This document shows positions 1-6,463 of a stretch of 6,968 nucleotides of DNA, in pieces. The stretch is from positions 1,535 through 8,502 of the forward strand of contig DDEW01000001.1 of NCBI GenBank assembly GCA_002336935.1, in the 5' to 3' direction. The notes beneath the pieces are model-generated. The model made no database searches. It was given only the letters and a program-made list of their open reading frames with translations, and was not told the DNA's origin. A program made the translations under genes and the position numbers. Position 1 is the first letter of the stretch. The number at the start of each line of letters is the position of its first letter. The DNA is from Candidatus Saccharibacteria bacterium UBA1944 (lineage in GTDB: Bacteria > Patescibacteriota > Saccharimonadia > Saccharimonadales > Saccharimonadaceae).

Positions 1-1679
1 GGGATCACCATAAGAGATTTTTCAAACGACGCAAGTCGGAAAACGGAATTCACCCCTGTAAAAAGGGGTGTTTTTTGAGTTCCAGAATCTAAATCATCAT
101 AGGTAGGCAACTGGTTAAATAAAGCACCGAAAAGCTGGGCTTTTCGCACCGGATTTGCTTGCTTTAACAGTAGTTCATCGATATGTTCCAGGAGGTAGCG
201 GACCTTATTTAAAATAGACTCAATATCCAAGGGCTTTTGCTTGACCATTTGGCTCTTTTCCTGCTCTAGCTGCTTTATCTTCTGTTCCATGGCTTCTACG
301 TCGCTTTCTATGTATGCAATCGCCGAAGGGCTGCTTAGGAACTTAATTTTGCTGAGAGTCACACTTATTTCACCGCGGAGTGCTGCAATCTGTGCATCGA
401 TCTGTTCGGCATCACCACCCTGAGTCCTGAGCCTTCGCTCGTACTCATCGCGCACCGCTTGCATCAATGCTTCAATTTTTGCATCCTCCATCTTTAGTTG
501 TTTTACGAACAGCATGATTCTCTCCTCCATTTCGTCTTTAGGTACACGGAAATAATGCCCGTGATTACTGCAATGGTATGCCGGGTAATATTTACCCGTC
601 TTACCACGGCTGGCGCTGCCAAGTAGCGGCCTAGAACATTCAGGGCACAATACAAACTTACGGAAGGCGAACTTTGGGTTGTGCTGGGCTTTGTTTTCTA
701 AATGCGGCTTGGGCTTCTGTCGCAATATCCTATATTCACCGCCTTCAACTGATATATACTTTTTGCCGCGATTGGCGCGATTAAACAGATCGATAGATAC
801 TAGGCCATCAAAGGCGCACTTAACGGCTTGATAGTTCGTCCACTTTTCGACGTTAATACCGGCATAAATGGGGTTTGATACAATCTTTTGCAAATTCTTC
901 TCGGTCAGTTTAGCGTCGCCCATCTGCTTGATAACGCGCGTACGGTCATTGTTGTCGCGTTTGTAGCGCACTCTAGTTTTAAAGCCGAGCGCGTTAACAG
1001 TTTCGGCGATTTGTTTGTCTGTCAGTAGTCCTTCGGCTCTCAGTTCAAAGATACGCGTAATGTGCTTAGCTTCGGCTGGGTGGGGTCGCAGCACGCAACG
1101 CTTGCCGTGCTTGGTCTCAATCTTCTCGCTCACGTAGCCTATAGGCGCTTGACGCATCCAGTAGCCGTTCTGGGTATAGCGAATCTCTGCGCCAATCATA
1201 CGGCTCATAATGTCGCGCAATTCGTCTTTTGAGCGCTCGGCTTCAAGTATTTCAGACTTCTTGCTCGGGCTGTAGACGCTCCAGTTGTATTCAAATCCAA
1301 GGTGGTCGAGGGTATTTACCTGTTGGGAGCTTATGACGCCGTATATGTCGACAAGCTGCACTTTGCTCGCTTCAAGTTGGTTTTTGAGTATGTCGTAGCT
1401 AAGCGAACCGCCACGGGTAAAGCGGTCGATCGATTTGATAATAAACAAGTCAATGCCGTTCTTGGCTTGCGTACAGTAATCGACAGCTTCTTGCATCGGC
1501 TGCTGTTCTTTGCTGGCTGATTCTAGGAAAACGAAGAACTTCTTAATGATTATGCCCCGATCGGCAGCAAACCGCTCGATCTGCTCCTTTTGGGCGTCAG
1601 GGGAGTCCCCATCAGTACCCTGTTTGGTAGTGGAGACTCGTATAGCAGCTACGGCACTTTTACTTGCTAGCGGTTGCAT
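1..1679 (-). CDS. Large serine recombinase (resolvase/integrase family), 3' end cut by window edge
   Basis: Site-specific DNA recombinase that would cut and rejoin DNA through a 5'-phosphoserine link; such enzymes integrate, excise or invert mobile DNA. 559 residues are visible without a stop. The N-terminal catalytic domain (about 9-140) contains AIRVSTTKQ with the presumed nucleophile Ser16 and Arg14, the SPDAQ segment (26-30), and DRFTRGG with Arg86 and Arg89. A recombinase domain follows (about 160-310), then a zinc-ribbon-like segment with Cys345, Cys348 and Cys370 and a His (373 or 375) where a fourth Cys is usual, then a long coiled coil (about 383-480). The C-terminal stretch ending near LFTGVNSVFRLASFEKS resembles the usual tail, so only a few residues are probably missing. 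One oddity is that the Tyr usually two residues before the conserved Arg is Ala12. The start is fixed by AGGAGGAGG seven bases upstream. The gene overlaps the small upstream ORF by 20 bases, so translation is probably coupled. Family assignment is firm; its target site is not visible. Confidence 0.93.
   Translation of the reverse strand, partial: MQPLASKSAVAAIRVSTTKQGTDGDSPDAQKEQIERFAADRGIIIKKFFVFLESASKEQQPMQEAVDYCTQAKNGIDLFIIKSIDRFTRGGSLSYDILKNQLEASKVQLVDIYGVISSQQVNTLDHLGFEYNWSVYSPSKKSEILEAERSKDELRDIMSRMIGAEIRYTQNGYWMRQAPIGYVSEKIETKHGKRCVLRPHPAEAKHITRIFELRAEGLLTDKQIAETVNALGFKTRVRYKRDNNDRTRVIKQMGDAKLTEKNLQKIVSNPIYAGINVEKWTNYQAVKCAFDGLVSIDLFNRANRGKKYISVEGGEYRILRQKPKPHLENKAQHNPKFAFRKFVLCPECSRPLLGSASRGKTGKYYPAYHCSNHGHYFRVPKDEMEERIMLFVKQLKMEDAKIEALMQAVRDEYERRLRTQGGDAEQIDAQIAALRGEISVTLSKIKFLSSPSAIAYIESDVEAMEQKIKQLEQEKSQMVKQKPLDIESILNKVRYLLEHIDELLLKQANPVRKAQLFGALFNQLPTYDDLDSGTQKTPLFTGVNSVFRLASFEKSLMVI
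51..76 (+). terminator. Hairpin plus T-run on the plus strand, inside the recombinase gene
   Basis: CACCCC (51-56), an 8-base loop, GGGGTG (65-70), then TTTTTT (71-76). In the plus direction this has the form of an intrinsic terminator. It sits near the 3' end of the leftward recombinase gene and could stop transcription arriving from a rightward gene to the left. The stem is short, the loop is large, and the site also encodes recombinase residues, so chance is quite possible. Confidence 0.35.
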
Positions 1680-1818
1680 ACTGCGCCTCCTCCTGTGTCA
1701 CTTCATCCTCCAGCAGCTCAATGATCAGCGCGGCGATATAATCAAGTCGCTCCGCTTCGCTCATCGCCAACTCAGGCGGGACATCTTCTTTATTTTTTGA
1801 ACCTAGTTGTCTACTCAT
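1660..1818 (-). CDS. Small 52-residue protein co-transcribed ahead of the recombinase
   Basis: Not recognised. A 52-residue acidic protein starting MSRQLGSKNKEDVPPELAMS and ending in ATASK. The middle part (about 19-46, with DYIAALIIELLEDEV) should form an amphipathic helix. There is no signal peptide and no Cys. GAGGG lies six or seven bases before the ATG (plus-strand positions 1824-1828), and a consensus promoter lies about 40 bases upstream. Its last 20 bases overlap the recombinase start in another frame, and the recombinase Shine-Dalgarno sits inside it, which fits translational coupling. It could be a recombinase partner such as a directionality or stability factor, or simply a leader peptide that couples translation; the sequence does not decide. 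Confidence 0.55.
   Translation of the reverse strand: MSRQLGSKNKEDVPPELAMSEAERLDYIAALIIELLEDEVTQEEAQYATASK
1686..1694 (-). promoter_or_regulatory. Shine-Dalgarno of the recombinase
   Basis: On the minus strand this reads AGGAGGAGG, ending seven bases before the ATG at 1679. It decides the recombinase start and lies inside the 52-residue ORF, so ribosomes finishing that ORF could reinitiate here. Confidence 0.85.
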
Positions 1819-1859
1819 AGCTACCCTCGATATGAATATTTACTAACCTTTCTGGGTTA

Positions 1860-1889
1860 ATTATACTATCCCGAGTGGGATAATTGCAA
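1860..1889 (-). promoter_or_regulatory. Sigma-70-type promoter of the small-ORF/recombinase operon
   Basis: Minus strand: TTGCAA (1889-1884, 4 of 6 to the -35 consensus), an 18-base spacer, then a perfect TATAAT (1865-1860). Initiation would be expected near 1853, giving a leader of about 35 bases before the ATG at 1818. The spacer contains a perfect inverted repeat, which implies regulated initiation. Confidence 0.75.
1867..1882. promoter_or_regulatory. Candidate operator: inverted repeat TATCCC-GAGT-GGGATA
   Basis: A perfect 6-bp dyad with a 4-bp centre lies entirely between the -35 and -10 boxes of the recombinase promoter. A dimeric protein bound here would block RNA polymerase. The adjacent divergent winged-helix gene (2021-2809) is one possible source of the binder; this is inference from position. 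No T-run follows, so it is not a terminator. Confidence 0.55.
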
Positions 1890-2020
1890 TACTTTTATGC
1901 CTAAAAAAGCCCTATAAAATCCCCACTATGCATGTTCGGTATTTATCCTTCATTTTACCCCTGTTAGCTCTTTTCTTTTTTCTCTCCTCCCTTTATATAT
2001 ACATATAAGGTAAAAAGTAC
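1890..2020 (+). other. Leader region of the winged-helix gene with pyrimidine tract, no clear promoter
   Basis: This AT-rich stretch contains TATAAA at 1913-1918 and a TATATA run at 1994-1999, neither with a good -35 at normal spacing. Positions 1971-1991 are almost pure pyrimidine. The only Shine-Dalgarno-like sequence is TAAGG at 2006-2010, ten bases before the ATG at 2021, which is weak and far. The promoter of the rightward gene must be in here, but I cannot place it with confidence. Confidence 0.35.
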
Positions 2021-2809
2021 ATGAAGCGATACGAGCCAAAGACTAGGTATAAGGTTTCCAGTAATCAAGAGTTGTTATTGTTATACATGTTGAAATACAG
2101 ATTTATTAGTAGTGATTTATTAGCAGATATTATAGGTAAAGATAGATCGACAATTTATGAACGTTTAAGTGTATTAGTGGATCAAGGCTATGTAGTGAAG
2201 TTATACGACAAGACATATCGCTTTAGGCAACGGCCAGTTATCTACTATTTAGCCCCGCTTGGCATACGGTACATGAAGCATCGGGGCTACGAGCGCACGC
2301 AGCTGCATTACAAGAACAAAGACTATACCGATGAGCAGATAGACGAGCAAATGCTACTTACAAGCCTTGTGCGGACGATATACAGGTCGTATATAGGAAA
2401 GTTTGAGCTTTGCACCAAATACTTTCAGAATGGCCACGAGTTCTGCCTGACGCCGCCGCCCTACGCTAAACTTGTTGGTAAAACGGATTCGATACCAGAC
2501 TACTTTATGGAGTATTTCCCGGCCTACCATCAGAGCTGGAAAATACGCAAACGAGTCAACCAACACTACGACTACGCCGATGAGCATGATGACGTGACCC
2601 ACCCACACCTCTTACTGGTTTGCGGCAACAACAGTACCGAAAAGCGGGTCGTGCGGTTTACGGCCAATATGCTGCCAGACTTTGAAATATTTACCACTAC
2701 AACCGAGCGTCTATTAACTGGTGACAAAAAAGTATGGCTCAAGCCCTACGAAGTAGACTGGGACGATCCGTTAACGTTTCATAGTCTGCCTCTGAAGTTT
2801 GAAGAATAA
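2021..2809 (+). CDS. Winged-helix DNA-binding protein, replication-relaxation-like
   Basis: A 262-residue soluble protein. Residues about 14-90 form a winged helix-turn-helix: helices in NQELLLLYMLKYRFIS, a recognition-type segment GKDRSTIYERLSVLVDQGYV (39-58), a wing around 62-78 and a closing helix LGIRYMKHRG. The second half carries a PDYFMEYF stretch (159-166), a hydrophobic strand HLLLVCGNN (196-204) and FTTTTERLL...VWLKP (224-242). This order, wHTH followed by an alpha/beta domain with a conserved PD and a late TT.E...W, resembles the replication-relaxation family of plasmid and integrative-element proteins. Such proteins act in DNA processing or replication of mobile DNA. It stands divergent to the recombinase, so it could also bind the dyad in that promoter. 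The 5' third is much more AT-rich than the rest. DNA binding is well supported; the family name is a recognition from memory, without a search. Confidence 0.68.
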   Translation: MKRYEPKTRYKVSSNQELLLLYMLKYRFISSDLLADIIGKDRSTIYERLSVLVDQGYVVKLYDKTYRFRQRPVIYYLAPLGIRYMKHRGYERTQLHYKNKDYTDEQIDEQMLLTSLVRTIYRSYIGKFELCTKYFQNGHEFCLTPPPYAKLVGKTDSIPDYFMEYFPAYHQSWKIRKRVNQHYDYADEHDDVTHPHLLLVCGNNSTEKRVVRFTANMLPDFEIFTTTTERLLTGDKKVWLKPYEVDWDDPLTFHSLPLKFEE

Positions 2810-2830
2810 CGCGCTAAACGTACATCCGTA

Positions 2831-4144
2831 CTACTGCGCCTGGATGTGGCGAGATAGCAAATCTTCGAAGAGCCAGATTTGTGATAGGGGAATGTTTTGC
2901 AGGCCACTGTTCAGCTCAAGATCCTTCATAGAGAACCGTATCGATAGCTTTGGGTTGTATTTTTCTCGGTACACTCGCAAGCTCTTGGCCTTAACATTTT
3001 CGCCACTTTTAACCTCTATGGGTATGATCGAGCCGCTTATTTGTGTTACAAAATCAACTTCGCTTTGCGCGCCAGACGTCCAGTAGTACATTGGGTAGGC
3101 TGCAAGCTGCTGCAAGACAAATTGCTCCACAAACATGCCGTTAAATTGACTAAATAAGTCATCCGAGCCGACTAAGTCACCTGATGACAATCCTGAAAGC
3201 ACACGTAGCAGCCCAATATCTAGCAAATAAAGCTTAAATGCCTGTAGGTCCTTGTACGCCGATAGCGGTAGTTTATCACCCGCGCTGACGTTGTGAACTT
3301 TGCGTACAAGCCCGGCATCCACCAGCCACGCAATGGCCATTTCATATTCTCTTGCGCGAGCACCCGGGCGAGCAACACCATATACAAAGCGCCGATTTTC
3401 TTTTGCAAATTGGGACGGGATACTTTGCCATACTAAATTCATTCTTTCTGATTGCATGGGATCGGTGTGTTTACTAAAGTCGTTTTTATAGGCACTAATA
3501 ATTGCGCCAAGGACTTCGTCGACGGTGTTCATATCTTTACTCTCAAACCATTCCGTGACGGCACGTGGCATACCGCCAACTACCATGTACTGTTGGAATG
3601 CATCGGCGAACTCACCTTTGAAATTATTGTTTAGGGATATGTCTTTGCGTGTATATGTGATTTTTTCTTTTAGGCCGCTCGCCCAGCAGAATTCTTCAAA
3701 GCTAAGAGGCTCCAGCCGCAAAAAATCTACTTTGCCCACTGGAAAAGCCGTGCCCGGATGAAGCGTTACGCCAAGCAAGCTGCCGGCCGCCACAACATGA
3801 TATTCAGGGGCTTCTTCGGCAAAGTACTTCAGTGAAGAAAGCGCACGCGGCAGCTCCTGGATCTCATCAAATACTATCAAGGTGTCTACTGGGGTGATTG
3901 CCATAGAAAATTTGATTGCCAGGAACTCTATAATCCTCGTAGGTTGTATTGCACCCTCAAATAACTGTTGTATGTCCGGATCAACGTTATCGAAGTTGAT
4001 GTACACAGTGTTTTTGTATTGTTCTGAACCAAATGCCTTCAGCAGGTAGGTTTTACCGACTTGGCGCGCTCCCTCGAGTATGAGTGGTTTACGCGAGGCA
4101 CTCTGCTTCCATTTTACGAGGTTAGACATAAGTATTCTGTCCAT
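2831..4144 (-). CDS. AAA_14/DUF4143 family ATPase
   Basis: A 437-residue P-loop ATPase of the widespread bacterial and archaeal AAA_14 plus DUF4143 family; the cellular role of this family is not settled. Visible motifs are Walker A GARQVGKT (25-32), Walker B LIVFDE (89-94), the AAGSLLGV sensor-like stretch (120-127), then the family-typical FPVGKVDFLRLEPLSFEEF. The C-terminal domain contains SEVDFV (361-366) and IEVKSG (376-381), a D...E-x-K arrangement like PD-(D/E)XK nuclease folds. The start at 4144 is chosen over an in-frame ATG 33 codons upstream because AAAGGAGT lies six bases before it and the upstream residues do not match the family. There are no signal peptide or membrane segments. 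It converges with the winged-helix gene, with only 21 bases between stops and no clear terminator. It could be a chromosomal housekeeping paralogue or cargo of the mobile region. Confidence 0.9.
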   Translation of the reverse strand: MDRILMSNLVKWKQSASRKPLILEGARQVGKTYLLKAFGSEQYKNTVYINFDNVDPDIQQLFEGAIQPTRIIEFLAIKFSMAITPVDTLIVFDEIQELPRALSSLKYFAEEAPEYHVVAAGSLLGVTLHPGTAFPVGKVDFLRLEPLSFEEFCWASGLKEKITYTRKDISLNNNFKGEFADAFQQYMVVGGMPRAVTEWFESKDMNTVDEVLGAIISAYKNDFSKHTDPMQSERMNLVWQSIPSQFAKENRRFVYGVARPGARAREYEMAIAWLVDAGLVRKVHNVSAGDKLPLSAYKDLQAFKLYLLDIGLLRVLSGLSSGDLVGSDDLFSQFNGMFVEQFVLQQLAAYPMYYWTSGAQSEVDFVTQISGSIIPIEVKSGENVKAKSLRVYREKYNPKLSIRFSMKDLELNSGLQNIPLSQIWLFEDLLSRHIQAQ

Positions 4145-4150
4145 AGTGTA

Positions 4151-4158
4151 ACTCCTTT
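4151..4158 (-). promoter_or_regulatory. Shine-Dalgarno deciding the ATPase start
   Basis: The minus strand reads AAAGGAGT, six bases before the ATG at 4144. The longer reading frame from 4243 has no comparable site, so the shorter protein is preferred. Confidence 0.85.
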
Positions 4159-4332
4159 GTGCTTGAGTTAACCACATAAAACGAACGAACGCAAGCCTAT
4201 ATTTACACATTTTACGAAGGAATAATGCTACTATTTCACACATTATCTAAAGGAATGACGCCAACGTGCGCTTAATACCATCGCGAACTTTTGGTAGTAC
4301 CGTAGGATCAGCGGTATCGTTAAACGCTACCA

Positions 4333-4361
4333 TTGCGCTCATGCTTGCTTTGGTGTATAAT
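4333..4361 (+). promoter_or_regulatory. Promoter of the surface-protein (DGR target) gene
   Basis: TTGCGC (4333-4338) is followed by a 17-base spacer and a perfect TATAAT (4356-4361). Initiation would be expected near 4368, giving a leader of about 46 bases that contains TGAGG (4404-4408), five bases before the ATG at 4414. The -35 box is poor (3 of 6). The rest of the 4145-4332 gap shows no gene and no convincing promoter for the leftward ATPase. Confidence 0.65.
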
Positions 4362-4416
4362 CCGCGTTAGGTAACCCGAGAGAATACCAAAAGAGATTAA
4401 AAATGAGGCAAGCATG
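4340..4416. repeat. Widely spaced 9-bp inverted repeat around promoter and start codon
   Basis: CATGCTTGC (4340-4348) is the exact reverse complement of GCAAGCATG (4408-4416). The left copy lies between the -35 and -10 boxes; the right copy covers the start codon of the surface-protein gene. If transcription began upstream of 4340, the arms could pair and hide the start codon. With the promoter proposed here, only a DNA-level role is possible. It may be chance. Confidence 0.35.
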
Positions 4417-6420
4417 GAACAAACATTTGAACAAACTATTACTGTTGTAGTACCAACTATTAACGGTAGCGGCGGTGGTACGCTGGCCAGCACTGGCGCG
4501 TCAGTTACGCTCGTCACTGGCTTGGCGTTGCTATTAGTTATTACCGCTATCGCTATTTTAGTGTTGTTAAAACGTCGCCCGGCTTATCGCCATGCTCTGG
4601 CAATACACGGTCGGCGCACCCTTATGCTCCTGCTGGCATTTGGTATCGTGGCTGGTACTGGCAACGTCAGTGTACTTGCTGCCCCAACCCTTAGTGTTGG
4701 CGCCAACCAAACCAACCTGCATGTCACCGTGCCGCAGGGTGGCGGTACCGCTACGGCTACTACCAAGGTTACGGTCGACACTACCAACAGCACCGGCTAC
4801 AGCCTAGCGGCCGAACTCAAGCAGGCCGAACCGGGTATCGGCATTAGCCTCAGTGGCGGCAACGTCTCGGCTGCCACCGCCCTGACGGTTGGCGCTGCGC
4901 CTTTAGGTGTCAAGCAAACTGCCGCAGCTGCCGCTGGGGACGCTACCGATATCGCACTGACCTTTACTATCGACGGTACCGTTACCGCCGGCACCAAGCA
5001 GCTCAAGCTAGCTTATAAAGCCACCGACAACGATGTGCCAGTTGTTATCAACCAAGCCACCTGCCGCAGTGGCGACCCAACCAGTGGTTGCCAAGTCGAT
5101 ATGGACGCGGCCATGATCCCGGTTGCTTACACTGGCTCAGTGGCTGGTGCCCAGTGGAGCAAAGCCGATACTACCACGGTAGGAAATTGGTATGACTACA
5201 GCGCTAAGCAGTGGGCTAACGCCGTCACGGTCAGTAGCGCCAGCCTGGCAACTTACCAAGCTGCTCCAGCCGGAACGGTCATAAACGAAGCTGATGTCCT
5301 CGCCTACTATGTTTACATCCCGCGTTACGAATACCAAGTCTGCCGCCCGAACGCCAGCGACCTCGTGACTGGCATAGTGGCCGCTGGTTGCCCAAGCGAC
5401 GTCACTACGCCCTACGACTTCAACATACAGTTCCAAAAGCCAACCCAAACCACCGCGTATAACGGCACGACCGTTGGCGGTTGGGCCACGCACCCTGCCT
5501 TTACCTTTGGCAGCACCGCCCTGGCGGGCATATGGGTGGGCAAGTACGAAACGAGTAGTTCTGACACCATCAGTAGCGACGTAACGGCTGCCGCGGCCGT
5601 TGCAGGCGGCACGGTACGCATCAAACCAAATCAAAATGGCCTAATCTACCAAAACATTGCCACGCAGTTTGCCACCGCCCAAAGTTTTACTAACCCCACG
5701 GCACCAAACTTCCAAGGTTTGAGTAGCGCTACTACCGACACCCGCATGGCTCGTGATGCTGACTGGGGTGCCGCCACGTACCTGGCGACCAGTAGCTACG
5801 GCAAGGGTGCCGCTAACCCGGTGTACATAAACAACTGTGGCGACACAAATACCTGGACAAACCTCAACAAACGAACGGGCTGGAGCGGCACTACTGAAAG
5901 TGCAGATGCTACAACTGACTGCGCACTAGGCACCAACGACTCCGGTGCTTACCAGACCGCCGTTGGCCAACAGGCCAGCACTACCGGTAACCCGACTGGC
6001 CTTTACGACATGAGCGGCGGCAACGCGGAATACACCCTGAGTAACTTTAACCACGTACAGGCCGACTGGGGTAGCGGACCAGTAGACGGCTTTCCGGCTG
6101 GCAATTTCCCAAGCTCCAAATATCTCGATGTTTACTTGAACCCTCCCTTTGCAGGCGATTACTACACCAGCAATGATCTTTGTACCTGGGCTACCTGTGG
6201 CGGCCGTGCTTTGCACGAGACCAAGTCAGTTCAGTCCGTGGCCGGTTACGGCCAGTCGTGGGGTTCAGATTACTCGATCTTCGTGGACGCGGGCTACCCG
6301 TGGTCTGTCCGCGGTGGCTTTTCGGACAATGGTTCGTACGGTGGGTTGTTTTCGGCGGATAGCAGGAATGGCAATGCCTACGACTACCTCGGGTTTCGTG
6401 CTGTCCAGAGTCGAATGTAA
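4414..6420 (+). CDS. Membrane-anchored surface protein with FGE-like/C-type lectin domain; DGR target (variable) protein
   Basis: A 668-residue protein predicted to display a diversified ligand-binding domain outside the cell. A hydrophobic segment at 31-52, preceded by LASTG (24-28) and followed by KRR, comes first. A basic loop then leads to a second hydrophobic segment (69-88) that reads like a signal peptide with a possible cleavage at VLA-A (87-90). Residues about 91-208 are Thr/Ala/Gly-rich beta structure of the CPR surface type (TVDTTNSTGYSL). From about 217 comes the FGE-like region: Cys217 and Cys226, NWYDYS (258-263), YIPRYEY (301-307), WVGKYET (374-380), RMARDADWG (444-452), and GLYDMSGGNAEY (529-540), the counterpart of the FGE signature GxYDMxGNVxEW. 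The C-terminus has RGG (633-635), NG (652-653) and GFR (660-662), typical of DGR targets. An enzymatic FGE role is unlikely without the usual active-site context. The gene is followed by avd. The start is supported by TGAGG and the promoter. Confidence 0.87.
   Translation: MEQTFEQTITVVVPTINGSGGGTLASTGASVTLVTGLALLLVITAIAILVLLKRRPAYRHALAIHGRRTLMLLLAFGIVAGTGNVSVLAAPTLSVGANQTNLHVTVPQGGGTATATTKVTVDTTNSTGYSLAAELKQAEPGIGISLSGGNVSAATALTVGAAPLGVKQTAAAAAGDATDIALTFTIDGTVTAGTKQLKLAYKATDNDVPVVINQATCRSGDPTSGCQVDMDAAMIPVAYTGSVAGAQWSKADTTTVGNWYDYSAKQWANAVTVSSASLATYQAAPAGTVINEADVLAYYVYIPRYEYQVCRPNASDLVTGIVAAGCPSDVTTPYDFNIQFQKPTQTTAYNGTTVGGWATHPAFTFGSTALAGIWVGKYETSSSDTISSDVTAAAAVAGGTVRIKPNQNGLIYQNIATQFATAQSFTNPTAPNFQGLSSATTDTRMARDADWGAATYLATSSYGKGAANPVYINNCGDTNTWTNLNKRTGWSGTTESADATTDCALGTNDSGAYQTAVGQQASTTGNPTGLYDMSGGNAEYTLSNFNHVQADWGSGPVDGFPAGNFPSSKYLDVYLNPPFAGDYYTSNDLCTWATCGGRALHETKSVQSVAGYGQSWGSDYSIFVDAGYPWSVRGGFSDNGSYGGLFSADSRNGNAYDYLGFRAVQSRM
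6190..6411 (+). other. Candidate DGR variable region (VR), ends approximate
   Basis: This is the last ~75 codons of the surface-protein gene, encoding about residues 593-666. By my hand count adenine makes up about 12% of 6181-6360, against about 25% of 6001-6180, as expected when template adenines have been replaced. Most codons end in a pyrimidine, as codons copied from AAY would. Nine Ser codons in a row (605-647) are TCN, five of them TCG, whereas upstream Ser codons are mostly AGC or AGT. The segment GGGTTTCGTGCTGTC (6391-6405) is the best candidate for the fixed 3' end where copying would initiate. The matching template is not in this window, so the boundaries are inferred. Confidence 0.72.
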
Positions 6421-6442
6421 TTTTTAACAAAAAATTCATTCG
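6412..6442. repeat. Hairpin/cruciform directly after the VR, spanning the stop codon
   Basis: CGAATG (6412-6417) plus AATTTTT (6419-6425) pairs with AAAAATT (6430-6436) plus CATTCG (6437-6442). This gives a 13-bp stem with one bulged T (6418) and a 4-base loop, AACA. In the studied Bordetella phage DGR, a short hairpin just 3' of the variable region is needed for efficient target recognition; this element has the same position and a 4-base loop. No T-run follows, so a terminator is unlikely. Confidence 0.6.
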
Positions 6443-6463
6443 CAAAAACTCCTTACTCTCCGT

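Noticed and set aside
1302..1800. Two plus-strand open frames antisense to the recombinase.
   Set aside because: Their translations show no family resemblance, and the minus-strand recombinase explains the region.
2799..3086. A 95-codon plus-strand frame after the winged-helix gene.
   Set aside because: It overlaps both the end of that gene and the ATPase coding sequence, has no ribosome site, and the protein is unremarkable.
4145..4243. In-frame upstream extension of the ATPase, with an ATG at 4243.
   Set aside because: The 33 extra residues do not fit the family and have no good ribosome site, whereas the ATG at 4144 has AAAGGAGT six bases upstream.
5137..5634. A 165-codon open frame on the minus strand, antisense to the surface-protein gene.
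   Set aside because: It is a by-product of the GC-rich codon pattern of the opposite strand. It has no ribosome site, no recognisable domain, and lies fully inside a well-supported gene.
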